Source: Tubiluchus corallicola | Taxonomy: Eukaryota; Priapulida; Priapulimorpha; Priapulimorphida; Tubiluchidae | Direction of reading: 5' to 3' | DNA: 64,000 nt | NCBI GenBank assembly: GCA_030141605.1 | Contig: JAQGDQ010000106.1 | Coordinates: 186,001 to 250,000 of the forward strand | Shown: positions 1 through 18,197 of the stretch, piece after piece | Position numbering within the stretch: the stretch's first letter is position 1 | Layout: every line of letters starts with the position of its first letter | Position numbers and translations under genes: made by a program | The notes under the pieces: generated by a model | What the model saw: only the letters and a program-made list of their open reading frames with translations | What the model was told of the DNA's origin: nothing | The model's database searches: none

Positions 1-1452
1 AAGAACTATTTGTTATCACATTTTTGCGGTTACAAGACTCTCCACATAACACTGTGCTAGACATATCTGCACAAATTATCTTCACAAAAACAAACAGTAA
101 ATGCTTGCTTTTTCTCTGTTTTTAGTAAACCACAGTTTTTAGTAAATCAGTGTGTTATCTGTAATACATAGCTGTTTTCACAACGAAAACGGTGCACAAA
201 CTCCTGAACATGTCTAGATACTGCAGATTAACACAAAAATGAATAAACCCATGTGACCAAAGGCCACTATAGTCAAAACATATAATTATCAAAGCACATC
301 TATATTTAGTATGTATGTATACTTCAAACAGGTCTGGAATTAGCAAAAAAGGTAATTACTATACATGACACACTCTGGGTAAGACTCAGAAATATTAGCA
401 TTGATACCAGTTTTGGAAATAGATTTAATTTAAACCTTTCTGGATGATGAATCTCTTATGCAAACTAGCACACTATCTACAAAAGTACATAATAACACCA
501 TTGTGTAAACCTAACACACAATAAATGAAACGTGCTGTTCTTAATGTATATGTTTATGTAAGTGAAGACAATAATAAATATAACTCTACCCAAAATGGAA
601 TTATTAATTAGACCATCACATATCACTTAAGCCATTTTTTCAACAACATGAAAGTACTTGAACAAAATTCTGTTTTTGCAGAACAATTTCACAGCTATTA
701 CACCTTCAGCAAAACAAATCAGAAAGTTTAACTAGTGAGGCAGATTGAAAACAAAAATACAGTAACATAACAAAATATCAACACAGTATAATGTTTTCTA
801 TGATCAATCATTAGCTTTCAAAAATGATCAATGATCAACTAATGATCGATCGTAATATTTGGTAATGTATGTCAGTATGAAATTAGACCATTAAGCTTTT
901 GACTGTTATTTTATATCTTACGTTGTTTTACCGCTGATGCTATAGGTTATTTGTCCTCCTGTATCTAAATGGCAGAAAGGTGTGATGAAGTGTTACTTTT
1001 ATTGTATTGAGCGATCGATCGATCATGTTAATTTATAAGTGAGCACTTAGTTGAACGTCGCAGTCGACTAACTTTCGATAATATTAATTAATTGGAACAG
1101 CACTACAACACAGTGAGCCAGTAATAATGACAGATCACAAAACGTGCCATTTTATTAAAACTGAATACCTGGTCTCACATTTTTCAAGTTGTATTTAATT
1201 ACTGAACTTTAGCAAGTGCTCAAAATTTTCCTATCCACAAATGAGTGAATAACGTGCTTTTATTGTCAAAATCAAATTAAGAAATTCATGTTTACTTTGC
1301 CAATTGCTCTTGCACATATTTAACACTCACCACATCAACTCAATGCATAAATATCTTATTAAAAACGAGTTTATAACACATTTAGAATATAAGGCTTAAC
1401 TGCGAATACAGGAAATCATTTAATATTGTGAGATTTTCTCGTCAAATTCTCA
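1..1452. other. 3' flank of the TM9SF2-like gene, no gene seen
   Basis: AT-rich DNA with no convincing coding region. The part nearest 1452 should be the 3' UTR of the minus-strand TM9SF2-like gene: read on that strand, AATAAA signals lie at 1259-1264 and 1151-1156. Short palindromic TGATCA and GATCGATC runs cluster at 800-860 and 1010-1030. I see no function for them. Confidence 0.5.
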
Positions 1453-3438
1453 TCAATCTACTTTTACAATGCTATAAATTTTACGGATAAACCAGAAACA
1501 AGAAAAGAAACCAATAGTGCCTGTAAAGAGGAAGAAGCACCATACCATGATGGCCGTATAACCAAAGTAAAGAAAAGCATTAGCAACACCCTCCACATTC
1601 ATTTTTGTGGCATAGTAATGTATGCTATAAATAAACAAGTAAACAGCAGTGAAACCTGATGTTAGAAAAGATCGCCACCACCAGTGGTAATCCTCAGCAC
1701 ACAAATGAAAGTAGCAGAGAAGAATCGTGGCTTCAGCACTTGTGACAATCAGAATAATGAACACGATGAAGAGAAAACCGAACATGTAGTATGTCTGATG
1801 AGACCAAATGCTGTTAAGAATAAAGAACAATTGTATAAAAATGCAGCCAAAAGGAAGAATGCCACCCATCAGAATACCTGGTATGGGTTTTGTATAGAAT
1901 GATTGTTCAGGAATTTGTCGCGGTATCTGATTGGTGCGAACTGGCTGCTCAATCGTGTTACGTTTATAGCCAAAGTAGGCACCAATGAAAGTAAGAGGAA
2001 CGGATACACCAAACCACATTACTAATAAGACAAGAAGAGTAGTAAATGGTATAGCTGCTGAACTACCGTATGCCCACAAGATTAAATTAAGGACGAAAAA
2101 AACAGCAAATACCAGCCCAGGACATAAGAAGCATGTCATTAACACATTAGTTTTCCATCTTTCACCACCCATCATTTTGTAAAGGCGTGCAGACACATAG
2201 CCAGCGGGAGACCCCAAAAACACATAAACTACTAAAACGCAGGTCATCAATGCCCCACGATTACCTGGGAACAGAAAACCAAAGCAAGCAAACACTAAAG
2301 TTATGAGTAACATCAGACCAATCTGAGTGCCAGAACCAATAAAAACAGCCAGTAACATGCCTTTAGCAGGAGCTCGGAAGACGTCCCCATGTACCAACTT
2401 CCAACCAAACTCTTCTTGTGCATCTTCAGCAGAATCCATCTGATTATATCTAACAATGTCTTTGTGCAATGTTCTCAGCATAATCATGGCAACCATTCCA
2501 GAAAGAAAAAGCACAATAACTAGGGAATTCATAATGCTGAACCACTGAATATTAGTGTGAGGCATGGAACCCAAGATGTAGTCCCAACGAGAAGACCACT
2601 TTATGTCCTTATTTTCCACAAATGTAACACCATATGCATATGTTATAGTGACAGCACCATTTTCTCCAGGTTGTTTAAAGCTAGCTGTACCTGATTGCAA
2701 AGTGCACTTGTTGCTGTCTTTAGGATCAACGGCTATGCCTATGCTCATTGGCTCTATTTTGATCGACAATATACGTCCACCTTGATCAAACTGAGGGGAC
2801 GTAAAAGATGTATCACCTTTCGGTGGGGGATGATAGGCTACTGTCAGGTTGATGTAATTGAACACATAGAATGTGCTAGGGTTTGAATATATATTACTAA
2901 TGACACAAGCATCTTTTGCGTGTCCATCTTTATCCACATAACAGCCAATTGGAAACCCGGTTGCACAATATTCTTCACCACTTTCTACTTGGTAACACCA
3001 TGTAACAGGTAAATTGTCTATAATCCAATGATGTTGGTAATTCAACATAATTCCTTTACTGAGAAATTTAAGCTTTTTCTTGTGATCACTATTTGATTTA
3101 TCATCATATGTTTTTGAACACGCCACTTTGCATGTCTCGCTTTCGTTGAAGTTCAGTTCATAAGGAGAGGGACGTATCCGTTCCCCAAAAACAACCTGAC
3201 CCAAATTTTCTGTGTAGCCTGGGGCATCATCTTTACTAGGACAAAAATCAAAATGACTGTATTCGAAAGGAATCACAGACTCTTCTGAATCCAGTCGGTT
3301 GACATATACAGGTATTTTGCTCTTGCAGTCTTTTACATCTTTACAGTAAGTAACGGGAGCTAATCCCGGTAAGTAAAAGCCATGTGCAATTAGTGTACAG
3401 TAAATTAGCTGTAATATCACAGTATCTTTTAAAGCCAT
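1453..3438 (-). CDS. TM9SF2: Transmembrane 9 superfamily member 2-like protein (nonaspanin), intronless
   Basis: A single uninterrupted frame encodes 661 residues, close to human TM9SF2 (663). Residues 1-20 are a hydrophobic signal peptide, followed by [12 protein letters not shown] and an FVNRLDS-type block (here YVNRLDS), both typical of the TM9SF2/4 lumenal domain. The lumenal region runs to about residue 300. Nine hydrophobic segments follow, with the family block [14 protein letters not shown] between the first and second. The protein ends in KVD, the C-terminal KxD-type signal for COPI binding and Golgi retention known in this family. Nonaspanins act in endosome/Golgi membranes in sorting and glycan homeostasis. 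The start is the ATG at 3438; the frame extends upstream only to a GTG. Mammalian TM9SF2 genes have many introns, so the uninterrupted frame suggests intron loss or a retrocopy that replaced the parent. The frame is fully open, so it is probably functional. Confidence 0.95.
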   Translation of the reverse strand: MALKDTVILQLIYCTLIAHGFYLPGLAPVTYCKDVKDCKSKIPVYVNRLDSEESVIPFEYSHFDFCPSKDDAPGYTENLGQVVFGERIRPSPYELNFNESETCKVACSKTYDDKSNSDHKKKLKFLSKGIMLNYQHHWIIDNLPVTWCYQVESGEEYCATGFPIGCYVDKDGHAKDACVISNIYSNPSTFYVFNYINLTVAYHPPPKGDTSFTSPQFDQGGRILSIKIEPMSIGIAVDPKDSNKCTLQSGTASFKQPGENGAVTITYAYGVTFVENKDIKWSSRWDYILGSMPHTNIQWFSIMNSLVIVLFLSGMVAMIMLRTLHKDIVRYNQMDSAEDAQEEFGWKLVHGDVFRAPAKGMLLAVFIGSGTQIGLMLLITLVFACFGFLFPGNRGALMTCVLVVYVFLGSPAGYVSARLYKMMGGERWKTNVLMTCFLCPGLVFAVFFVLNLILWAYGSSAAIPFTTLLVLLVMWFGVSVPLTFIGAYFGYKRNTIEQPVRTNQIPRQIPEQSFYTKPIPGILMGGILPFGCIFIQLFFILNSIWSHQTYYMFGFLFIVFIILIVTSAEATILLCYFHLCAEDYHWWWRSFLTSGFTAVYLFIYSIHYYATKMNVEGVANAFLYFGYTAIMVWCFFLFTGTIGFFSCFWFIRKIYSIVKVD

Positions 3439-3466
3439 TGTTGCAGCATCAGTGCCCACTCAAATC
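3439..3466 (-). promoter_or_regulatory. Short 5' leader of TM9SF2-like gene, preceded by a 3' splice site
   Basis: On the minus strand a pyrimidine-rich tract ending in TTTCAACAG abuts a 28-nt leader and then the ATG at 3438. This looks like a genuine acceptor. It implies either an intron in the 5' UTR or trans-splicing of a leader onto the mRNA. No promoter motif is evident further upstream. Confidence 0.5.
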
Positions 3467-3666
3467 CTGTTGAAATAACAGAAAAAATCCAATTATCTAA
3501 ATGATAAATTTGCTAGAAGACAACAATTTTTTCCAGCCAATTCAAATACGACATACTCGTCATAGCGATTCAGTAAATTATTAATGCCAACGAACAATTA
3601 TGTGAAAATGATGGTAGCAGTAGTAGCAGCAGCATTTCCTTGCACATATGCACAACCGGGTGTACT

Positions 3667-3857
3667 GGACACAGGACGTTTCACTGCAAGACATTTTGAC
3701 ATATAGGTCATTTCGCCACAAGGCTATTTCGGCACATAAGTCATTTGAACACAAGGCTATTTTGACACACAGGTAATTTGGACACACAGGTCACTTGGAC
3801 ACGTAGGACATTTGGACACAAGGACATCTAAACACAAGAACATTCGGACATACAGGA
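3667..3857. repeat. Degenerate 17-bp tandem repeat, left part
   Basis: About ten diverged copies of a 17-bp unit resembling ACACAAGGACATTTGG follow one another. The array resumes at 4456-4520, immediately after the TIR element at 3859-4455, so one satellite array was split by an insertion. Confidence 0.7.
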
Positions 3858-3858
3858 T

Positions 3859-4455
3859 CAGTGGCGACTCGTGTATAGGCACTGTGGAATTGCAGTACCC
3901 CCTATATTCACTCGATATTATCGTTAATATTCAATATAATGAGTCTTTTTTCTTTAATTCTTTCTTTATACTTATAGATACTTGTAAATTCTTGTACGGA
4001 ACCAAAGCACATGATGGAACTGTGCACTTCACAGCCTCAGTAACGTGTGTTTGGCTGTTGTGCATATGTGGCCATGCGCACATGTCTCAGATAAGATGCT
4101 ACCCTAGGTACGCTACGCTAGATAGAGCACTGTCGCTCACGCTCAAGGAGATGAAGGAGAAAATTATTAATCTTTTTGAAAAAAGTAAAACAAGGAGAAT
4201 AGATTTTGTTTTTAAATGACTGGATTAACTTAAACATAATTTAACTTAATAAATTAATTAATTAGATTAATTTAACTTGAACTGTAACAATTTAGCTACT
4301 AGTAAGTAAAAAATACTTTTATTTAGGAATTTATCAAATTTATGTATAAATTTTCTTTATTTATGTATGCTTGTTTTGTTTTACACAATATTAAAACAAT
4401 TGTAAAAAATTTCTAAGCAGCACACCCCACTAATTTTAGCTACGAGATGCCACTG
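3859..4455. mobile_element. Non-autonomous TIR transposon (hAT-like) inserted in the 17-bp satellite
   Basis: The left end reads CAGTGGCGACTCGTG. The right end, reverse complemented, reads CAGTGGCATCTCGTA. The flanking octamers tacaggat and tataagac agree at 5 of 8 positions with only transitions, as expected for an old 8-bp target duplication. The 597-bp element has no transposase. A 135-codon open frame overlapping its left part starts in the flanking satellite and is judged spurious. The 17-bp satellite continues on both sides, which supports these boundaries. Confidence 0.6.
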
Positions 4456-4520
4456 TATAAGACATTTGGACAAAATGTCATTTGGAATCAAGGTAATTTG
4501 AACATGAGGTGATTTGGAAA
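4456..4520. repeat. Degenerate 17-bp tandem repeat, right part
   Basis: Three to four diverged units (for example GACATTTGGACAAAATG) continue the array seen at 3667-3857, beyond the inserted TIR element. Confidence 0.6.
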
Positions 4521-4849
4521 TGCAAGCTGTTTAAGCTAGGCTTTCACAGAGTTCGCGACTTTAGCAACTATCCGAAAATTTCCAAGCCAAGCAGTCGCCA
4601 AACACGCACCGAAAGTTCACCAAATAGTCGCAAAACATTTGTGGGGTGTTCGATGTTGTTGCCAAAAGGTCACTTCGAAAAAAATTTAAAAAAGTTTAAA
4701 GTTTGTCGCCGAGTCACAACAATTTGAGAATTCGTGACATCTTGGCAAACATTTTGCAACGCTTTTGAGAATGGCTGCGACTACTTTACGACATTTTGGC
4801 GAACCTTGATCTGTCTGCGAAAATTTCGTGAAATTATGTGAGTATACTC

Positions 4850-5060
4850 ACAAAAATGTCGTGTTACAACAGATAATGTAATAAATGTTGCTAATGTAAT
4901 GCCAAAAAATTAACGAATAATGTCATAAAAAAATCAATGCATGATGTTATAAATGATGAATAATGCAATAAAATTAACCGAGTGTGTAATAAAAAAATTA
5001 ACGTACAGTGCAAGACTCCAAAACGCATAATGTAATAACCTGAAGTTTTACACACATTGT
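4850..5060. repeat. Degenerate AT-rich tandem repeat
   Basis: Irregular copies of a motif close to TAATGTAATAAAATTAACG recur roughly every 30 bases. The preceding 4540-4840 is rich in TCGCCAAA and TTCGCGA words on both strands and may be another decayed element, but I could not define its ends. Confidence 0.4.
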
Positions 5061-5164
5061 AACGCCACAGATCAAAGGTCACGAAGTGTTAAAGTCAGTA
5101 CCTTAGAATGTTTACTGGTGGAAAGCCGCAAAAAGAATGCTTTAGAGTTACCTTGCGAATATAG

Positions 5165-5240
5165 TACAGTAAGTCCTCGCTTAACGATGCTAATGCATTC
5201 CAGCAAAACATCGTTAAATGAAACTAGGACTTCCATAAAA
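5165..5240. mobile_element. Fragment of a DNA transposon end
   Basis: The segment begins CAGTAAGTCCTCGCTTAACG, resembling ends of pogo/mariner-type elements, and carries the inner repeat CATCGTTAAATGAAAC. A related but mutated inner repeat lies near 5775-5795. The matching outer end was not found, so only one terminus is supported. Confidence 0.3.
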
Positions 5241-6045
5241 GGTAATGTAAAAGAATTGAGATACGTTCCAGAGGCAACAATCAGTGTTGTCTTGTGAGTT
5301 TTATTCATATTTCTACTGATTAATGTCTTTCTGTTTGCTTTAATGTTACCATGTATCTTTGTTACCAATACCTAGCTAGACTTGCTGGCAGTTTCTCACT
5401 CGTTAACGTGCAAGCCCTATATATTGGCAGTTGGAAGTTCATCACCATGTAGTGAAAGCCAAGCTCTGGAGCGACCTTGGGATAATTTCATGAATGTAGT
5501 ATTAGCTGGTTGCTATAGCAACAGGCTGCAGATAAATTTTATGGCATAAATTTGAACTCAGGTGTCTGGAGACGTATAAATAAGATCTTGCTTGATATTT
5601 GGGCGGCTAGCATTTAGTAGGTAGTAGTCAGGCAGCAAAAACACTCTTGCAGTGTTTTTCATTAGTAATACGTTTTTAGAACAGAATAATGCAATATATA
5701 GCACTTCCAATGCTTCAAATCAGGCAAAAAAGTTGCTCATGAAATAGAAAATTGCTTTGAGCGAAGTAAAAAATCATTGTTAAATGTCGCTGTTATGCTT
5801 AATATGCAAATTAACTGACGCCTACCCCAGTAGCGTGGACGACATACAGGGTGATGTTGTCCGTTGATGTCTAAAAAGATAATATAAAGCTACAAAACAC
5901 TTGTGGCCAAACATGTACAGACCTGCCAAAACGATTACAGAATTATGTTATCTGTTATGCTGTGACTGCTGCCTTCTGGATAGCTTTTTCTGCTTTTTTG
6001 TGTTTTTTGTCCATTCAGATGGCTCAAAAAAGATACAGTATAGAG

Positions 6046-7096
6046 CAGGGGTGTGCAACGTGCGGGCTGCTTGCGGTCCACCGGGAGATTTTGTGCGGCC
6101 CACGAAGAGATTTGTCAACCTAATGAAAGTGCGGCCCGGGCGATGAATTGAGTGTGTCCAGCTGAAGTCCGTGCCACGATTGCAAAGATAGCGCGGTAGT
6201 TTTTTCCACTAGATTGGATAGTGTTAACCCTTACAAGACGGTTGTCACTGTGGGACATGATGAAATTTAACGTTGCTCACTTGGAACACAAAAAAGCGAT
6301 GTAATCACAGAACACAGCAAACTATCACGGAAGCCGCCATTCAAGTGCTCAAATGTGCAAGAAAGGCAAAAAGCAATCGGATTGGCTGGTAGGAAGACCA
6401 ATTAGCCAATCTCTAGGCTTTTATTATCGAGGCTGTTGATCTGTCCAGTCGTCTTCTTGGTCATAGCAGGTAGATCATTTTGACTTGGTTATTTTTTTAC
6501 AAAAATTATAAATAAATAAATTATAAAAAATATAAAATAAACAAGTCAAAATGATCTACCTACTATGACCAAGAAGACAACTGGGCAGATCAATTTGTAA
6601 GTAACCAGCAAGCTGAAAAAATGTGGTCACCCCTGATTTAGAGGGGATTCCGAGATTTTAGTTTCAGCTTAGGCTCTGTAGTACATGCTTGAATCAGTAG
6701 CTATTTCATCGTTTCATCAGATGTAGTGTTCTTATAGATCAGAATCATGGATAAGAAAAACAGGAAGATTGAAGAAGAACAGCGAGTCAAAATAGATTAA
6801 TATGTACTGTACTACACAGACTGTGTGATACACATTACTAATATGCATTGTAATGAAATTACCACTATCTGTCGTGAAAGTAGAAATAATAAATGGTTTT
6901 TAATATAAATTTTAATAACTTCTAAAATAGTCTTTTGAGTGTAGTAGTGCAGTAGTGATGATGTGCGCAGATTGCATGCAAAAAATATTTATTAAGTCCT
7001 AATGTACTTAGCTCTTTGATCTAACTGCTTGTGGCCCACAGGAATTGCGGGAAAGTTTAATGTGGCCCGGCTAGTCAGATAATTTGCACACCCCAG
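6046..7096 (+). mobile_element. Non-autonomous hAT transposon, copy 1
   Basis: The element starts CAGGGGTGTGCAA and ends TTGCACACCCCAG. It is flanked by a perfect 8-bp duplication, gtatagag, at 6038-6045 and 7097-7104. This TIR and 8-bp target site are diagnostic of the hAT superfamily. The 1051-bp interior has no intact transposase frame. A large palindrome occupies its middle (6438-6591). A second copy in the opposite orientation lies at 29805-30750. Confidence 0.9.
6438..6591. repeat. Internal palindrome of hAT copy 1
   Basis: The left arm begins GATCTGTCCAGTCGTC and the right arm is its near-perfect reverse complement ending GACAACTGGGCAGATC. The arms are about 50 bp each around an AT-rich loop of about 50 bp. 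The same arm sequence recurs in the second hAT copy at 30179-30394. Confidence 0.8.
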
Positions 7097-7434
7097 GTAT
7101 AGAGCAAATTAGAGAATTTCTTGCCAGAATTGGCAAGTCCAGCCAAGTACGATGGTAGCTGAAGCTGCCAATTCTAATTAGATAAGACTGATTCAGCACT
7201 GTTGTTGGTGCTACACTACGTACGGTACATGCAAGCTAAAAATTATAGAACTAAGTCTATCTGTGGTTTATTTCTTCCAAACCACAATGGCTATTGCCAG
7301 AGAGTAATGGGGACCAATGACAAAATTTTAACGTGAGTAGCTGCTCTTACATACTTTAGAAAAAAGTAAGTTTGTGCCAGCGGTGGTTGGCGCTACTATG
7401 ATGGCAACAATGGCAAGAACAACAACAGAAGTGG

Positions 7435-8191
7435 GGCACTATTACACTTTCGCACCGCCTAGTTTTTTCTAGGTTACTACTCGTTTCTAGGCTCGTAGGT
7501 CATTATTCTATTATTCTCACGTCATCAGTGAACGTTTCCGCTAATCTCGTGGTAATTTAATCATATATTTAGATATAATTACCAATAATTACGTTGTATT
7601 CACAGTTCTACACCTATACAGTTCGTATCGCCATCTTGTTTGTGTGTGTAGTCACGTGACGAATTTCGTACTAGTTTATGCATTATCAGGGCCTAGCTTA
7701 AAAGGCACGTGCACACATTCATCTTGACCGCATTTACGAAATAAAGAAAAAACCTTTACTTTTTTATAATCTAATAGTAATAATACTACAGTAATAAATA
7801 AAATTAATGATAAATAACTGTAGTGGTCTAAAATAAGGTGTCCAGGCCCACCCGCGATACGATACAAACTCCCGTGGCTGCAACCCTAATAATCATAAAT
7901 TATGAGAGGAAACTAAAAATACTTGTCAAGGGCCACATCGTCACTGCGCGAGAGCGATTGCGCATTAGTGGTGTAAACACAGTTATTCAAGTGGAGCTTT
8001 TTGCGTGATGGTGACGGTAAGTAATGTATGATTTTAATCTGGAATTGTAAGGTCCAAAAACCAATAATATTATGGGAATATGGTGTATATTACGCCTGTT
8101 GGTCTGCTTTCTGGCCTGCAGGCGTGAAAACAACCAATAGGCCAGAAAAAATTAGGCGGTGCGAAAGTGTAATACTAATACTAATAGCGCC
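7435..8191. mobile_element. Non-autonomous TIR element with 9-bp target duplication (MULE- or Merlin-like)
   Basis: Both ends read GGCRCTATTA when oriented inward, followed closely by ACACTTTCGCACCGCC. The inverted repeats span roughly 45 bp. A perfect 9-bp duplication, cagaagtgg, flanks the element at 7426-7434 and 8192-8200. Nine-base target duplications with GG-starting TIRs suit Mutator-like or Merlin elements. No transposase frame is visible in the 757 bp, so the superfamily is inferred from the ends only. Confidence 0.75.
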
Positions 8192-8915
8192 CAGAAGTGG
8201 TGCTATTAATATGTATTAACAACAATTAACATTACAGTGACACTGACAGTAACAACTTTTCATTCTCATAAAAAAATTCGGGCTGACATACAATTTGCTT
8301 AATTTAAACTATACAATTTCATTTACTGCACAGATACGCTATAAGTACCCTGGCAAGCAAAGAAAAAAAAGTAGAGAGACAGCCGTGTAAACGCTTGATC
8401 TTGATTAATAAAAATTTTAATCCATTTAAGCGTTTAAAGCTCAGTAAGGGAGTTTGATAGCCTGCTCCTAGTACTAGTAAGTATTAGAAAAATAAGCATA
8501 AAATGAATTATAACAATTTATAAACATTTTAAATAAAACCAAAAATTACACACATACCATACGAAATTTCGTTGACACGTCTTCTAAAACATATGAACAG
8601 CTGAGACGTGACGCGACCAGTATTTAGAAAAATCGAATTAATCGTAGAAAAGGCTGCTCCTAATTGTTAATAAAACGACATGCACAAAATTATTTTTGAA
8701 ATTTTATTGAAAAATTCTGCCAAAAAATTGTTTCCTGACGGTCAAAAAATTACGCTGAACGATACATTAAAACTTAATTTGACTGCCCACAGATGGCGCA
8801 ACTACACAATTACTTTTCTCAAAATAAAGAGCACGTGTAGTGATTCTGCTAATTTGTTTTACTTTTTTCGGTCTAGTATTGACTAAATGCTGCATTAAAA
8901 TTTGTTGATTTACAG

Positions 8916-8952
8916 ACTGCTCTATTAAGTTTTGTTTCTATGATTTTCGAAA
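8916..8952 (+). promoter_or_regulatory. PSMA3 5' leader preceded by a 3' splice site
   Basis: The sequence TTGTTGATTTACAG, an acceptor-like run, ends at 8915. A 37-nt leader then leads to the ATG at 8953. This suggests a 5'-UTR intron or a trans-splice acceptor. An out-of-frame ATG occurs inside the leader at 8940. Confidence 0.45.
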
Positions 8953-15657
<6,705 letters not shown>

Positions 15658-16487
15658 TGAATGTAAATTTAGATAATTTTAGAAATTATCGCTTTTGTAT
15701 TTTATTATTATACTTTTGACTGCATGATTGCCTGCATGATTTAACACGAAACCCAAGAAGTTTCACGTTAAAAGTTCGTGGCTACATTCATTCTCAATGA
15801 CTTGGCTTGTCAGGCTGAGCAGTGAATGATTAAGCCTTTTTCCACACCTTTAGTGGCAACACACCACCCCAAACTGAAGCACTGATGTGTTATTTACATG
15901 TGACCCGTCAATTTTTGCAAATTTCATTAAGCCACTTTGGCATGAAGCTTTGCACTATGGCTTAAAACTCTGTAGAAAATGTTAGTAATTGATCAGTTTT
16001 TACAAATTTGAGCTGATGCAACTAAGAAACACATTTTTGATGTCAACACAGGAAAACGTTAACAATAGGAATTGTGGACTGACAAACTGTTGGCAAGATA
16101 ACAGATTATGCGTCTGTGAATATTAAAATGCCCAGTCCTTTTAATAACTCAGTTTCTACTGACAGAAGTTTCAATTATCACCTAATACAGTCATTCCCTT
16201 TTGTGAAAACTTGCATTCTGAAAATATATTGAATTTTTATTATGAATTTTTACTCGTTAAGACTATACTCTGCCTATTTATTATAACCAAAATAGTACTG
16301 TAAGTGTGGTAAACAAGTACAGACAGCTTAGTGAAAAATGTTGTACAAATCCCTTGTGCCTGTGATTAACAAATAACATTCTTCATTTGCATCGGTAATA
16401 ATAACTGAATAAAAAGTTTCAAACAAGCATAAACTTTTATTAACAAGCGTTTTTCTTATAAATTTGCATTTTTTTGGGTAATCAAAC
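15658..16487 (+). other. PSMA3 3' UTR and flank
   Basis: No coding potential. It presumably carries the PSMA3 3' UTR up to the AATAAA at 16408. Confidence 0.5.
16408..16413 (+). terminator. Candidate PSMA3 polyadenylation signal
   Basis: AATAAA lies about 750 nt after the PSMA3 stop codon, with no earlier canonical hexamer noticed. It is inferred from position only. Confidence 0.4.
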
Positions 16488-17538
16488 CAGTGTTTGCAGT
16501 TTGCAATGAGACAAATACCGGTCTCGATCTCACAGAGACTACAGGTTTTTTAAAGGTTTTTTTTAAGGTCTCGGTCTTGGTGAGGATCAAGACAATGCAA
16601 GTAGAGGCTATAAAAAGTAATTTTATGTAGTTTAGAATGTGATAATGTTAGACTCACATGAGCAGTGAATTCCACAAACTAGTAATTGTGATTTTGCTGC
16701 TGCTAGTTACCCAGCAGAATGACTGTGCATATATGCAGACTGCAAAGTCACATCCAGAAAACAGTTCTAATTCAGTTTTCTAAAAACCAAAATGCAAGAT
16801 AATTTTTTGCAAGCCATAGAATGCAAATTATAGACCTGTTCAGACTAGGATTTTGTTGGCTATAGTCGATGTCTGGATGACTTGTACATTCATGATATTG
16901 TTTTCATATGTCAGTGCACTGTTTCATAGTTTGAAAGCTTAATGAATAAAAATGACAAAGCTATGTTTGGGTCGTTCGGGACCATTAACTTAAGATAGCT
17001 GATCAGAAAATCAGAAGCCTGCCTGTGGAACAGTTATAATATAGAGACTGCAAGTAATTCTGTAAGCCATTAGTGTAGCAGAAGCCTGAATAAGTGTTTA
17101 GTGCTGCTTCTAAGTTCCCAGCAAAATTTCGTTTAGAAAGCCAGATCAGCTGTTCAAGTGTTTGTGTTTTTTATGATGATATGTGTCACCAAAGAACTCG
17201 TATTATAACAACGTAGTAATTTTAAACATCACAGTTACAGTTTACAATTTCAGTTAGCATATTGACTAGTATGAAATTTAGATAAAATTGACCAACTTGG
17301 TGATTAATTTAATCTCAATGCAGGTTTTCTACTCACAAGAAATGCTCTGTTAAACCTGTCAATGCCTGCTGCAAGGGTGTCATAGTATGCAGAATTTTGT
17401 GGTATTTTTAGACCAACCTGTGCAAACCAGTTTGGATGTTTATCAGCTGTTTATTAGTCTCGATCTCGACAGGGTCTCGATAGGTCAGTCTCAGTCCTGA
17501 TCTCATAATTTTAAATGGGCTGAGAAATTGCAAACACT
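16488..17538. mobile_element. Non-autonomous hAT-like element between PSMA3 and TKFC
   Basis: The left end is CAGTGTTTGCAG. The right end, reverse complemented, is AGTGTTTGCAATT, with the outermost base lost. The flanks aatcaaac (16480-16487) and tatcaaac (17539-17546) match at 7 of 8 positions, as for a hAT target duplication. Just inside each end are runs of TCTCGATCTC-type words, a pattern seen in some hAT families. No transposase frame remains. Confidence 0.65.
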
Positions 17539-17546
17539 TATCAAAC

Positions 17547-18197
17547 AAGTAAAAATTTAAATACAAATAACTGTAAGTACCACTGAATACTGTATAATTT
17601 ATCGCCTTAAACTTTAAAATACATATTATAACAGTCACTTGGTTGCTAATCAAAATGTTAGGTATCAGCTAGTTGGCACACGTGTCTTAGTTTATCCCAT
17701 TTCAGTACAAATAATCAAACACTCCAAATTTTGGGCATATGACAAAAATTTACTTGGATTAAAACCCGTTTCTTCACAAAGTACGATAGGTAAAAAAGAA
17801 GTTACTGTGTATACGAATACAGTTAAAGTGTTATGTGTTCAAGCTATATTTCATTACGACAAATTTTTAATACAGCAGAATTCTGTTTTCTTTTGTGTAT
17901 AAATCGCTGAGTATGACTCCAGTCTATAATGACAGCAGATGATGCTCAACTGTTATCATGACTTTTGCTGTACTGCTGAATGTAGTGACTTTGGATTGTC
18001 AAATAATGATTAAAATTACAGGAACCTCAAAACAACAAACTTTGCTCCATGATAAATTAGAATATTGACTAAAAAATCATTCAAAACTAATGCTACCTAC
18101 AATAAATCAGTAAACTTAAAGGAAAAATAAAATCAACTGAAAAATGTAGCAGCAACTATACATCTATTACTATAATGGCAGTAGGAGGTAGTCATCG
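17547..18197. other. 3' flank of TKFC, no gene seen
   Basis: The TKFC 3' UTR is expected here. An 87-codon open frame at 17639-17902 shows no recognisable protein and is treated as chance. Confidence 0.5.

Noticed and set aside
1684-2886. Plus-strand open frames opposite the TM9SF2-like gene
   Set aside because: They are antisense shadows of a conserved 661-residue protein and encode nothing recognisable.
3812-4219. 135-codon open frame
   Set aside because: It starts in the 17-bp satellite and runs into the inserted TIR element; no protein similarity.
4540-4840. Fold-back element rich in TCGCCAAA words
   Set aside because: Some inverted similarity by eye, but no continuous arms or target duplication could be shown.
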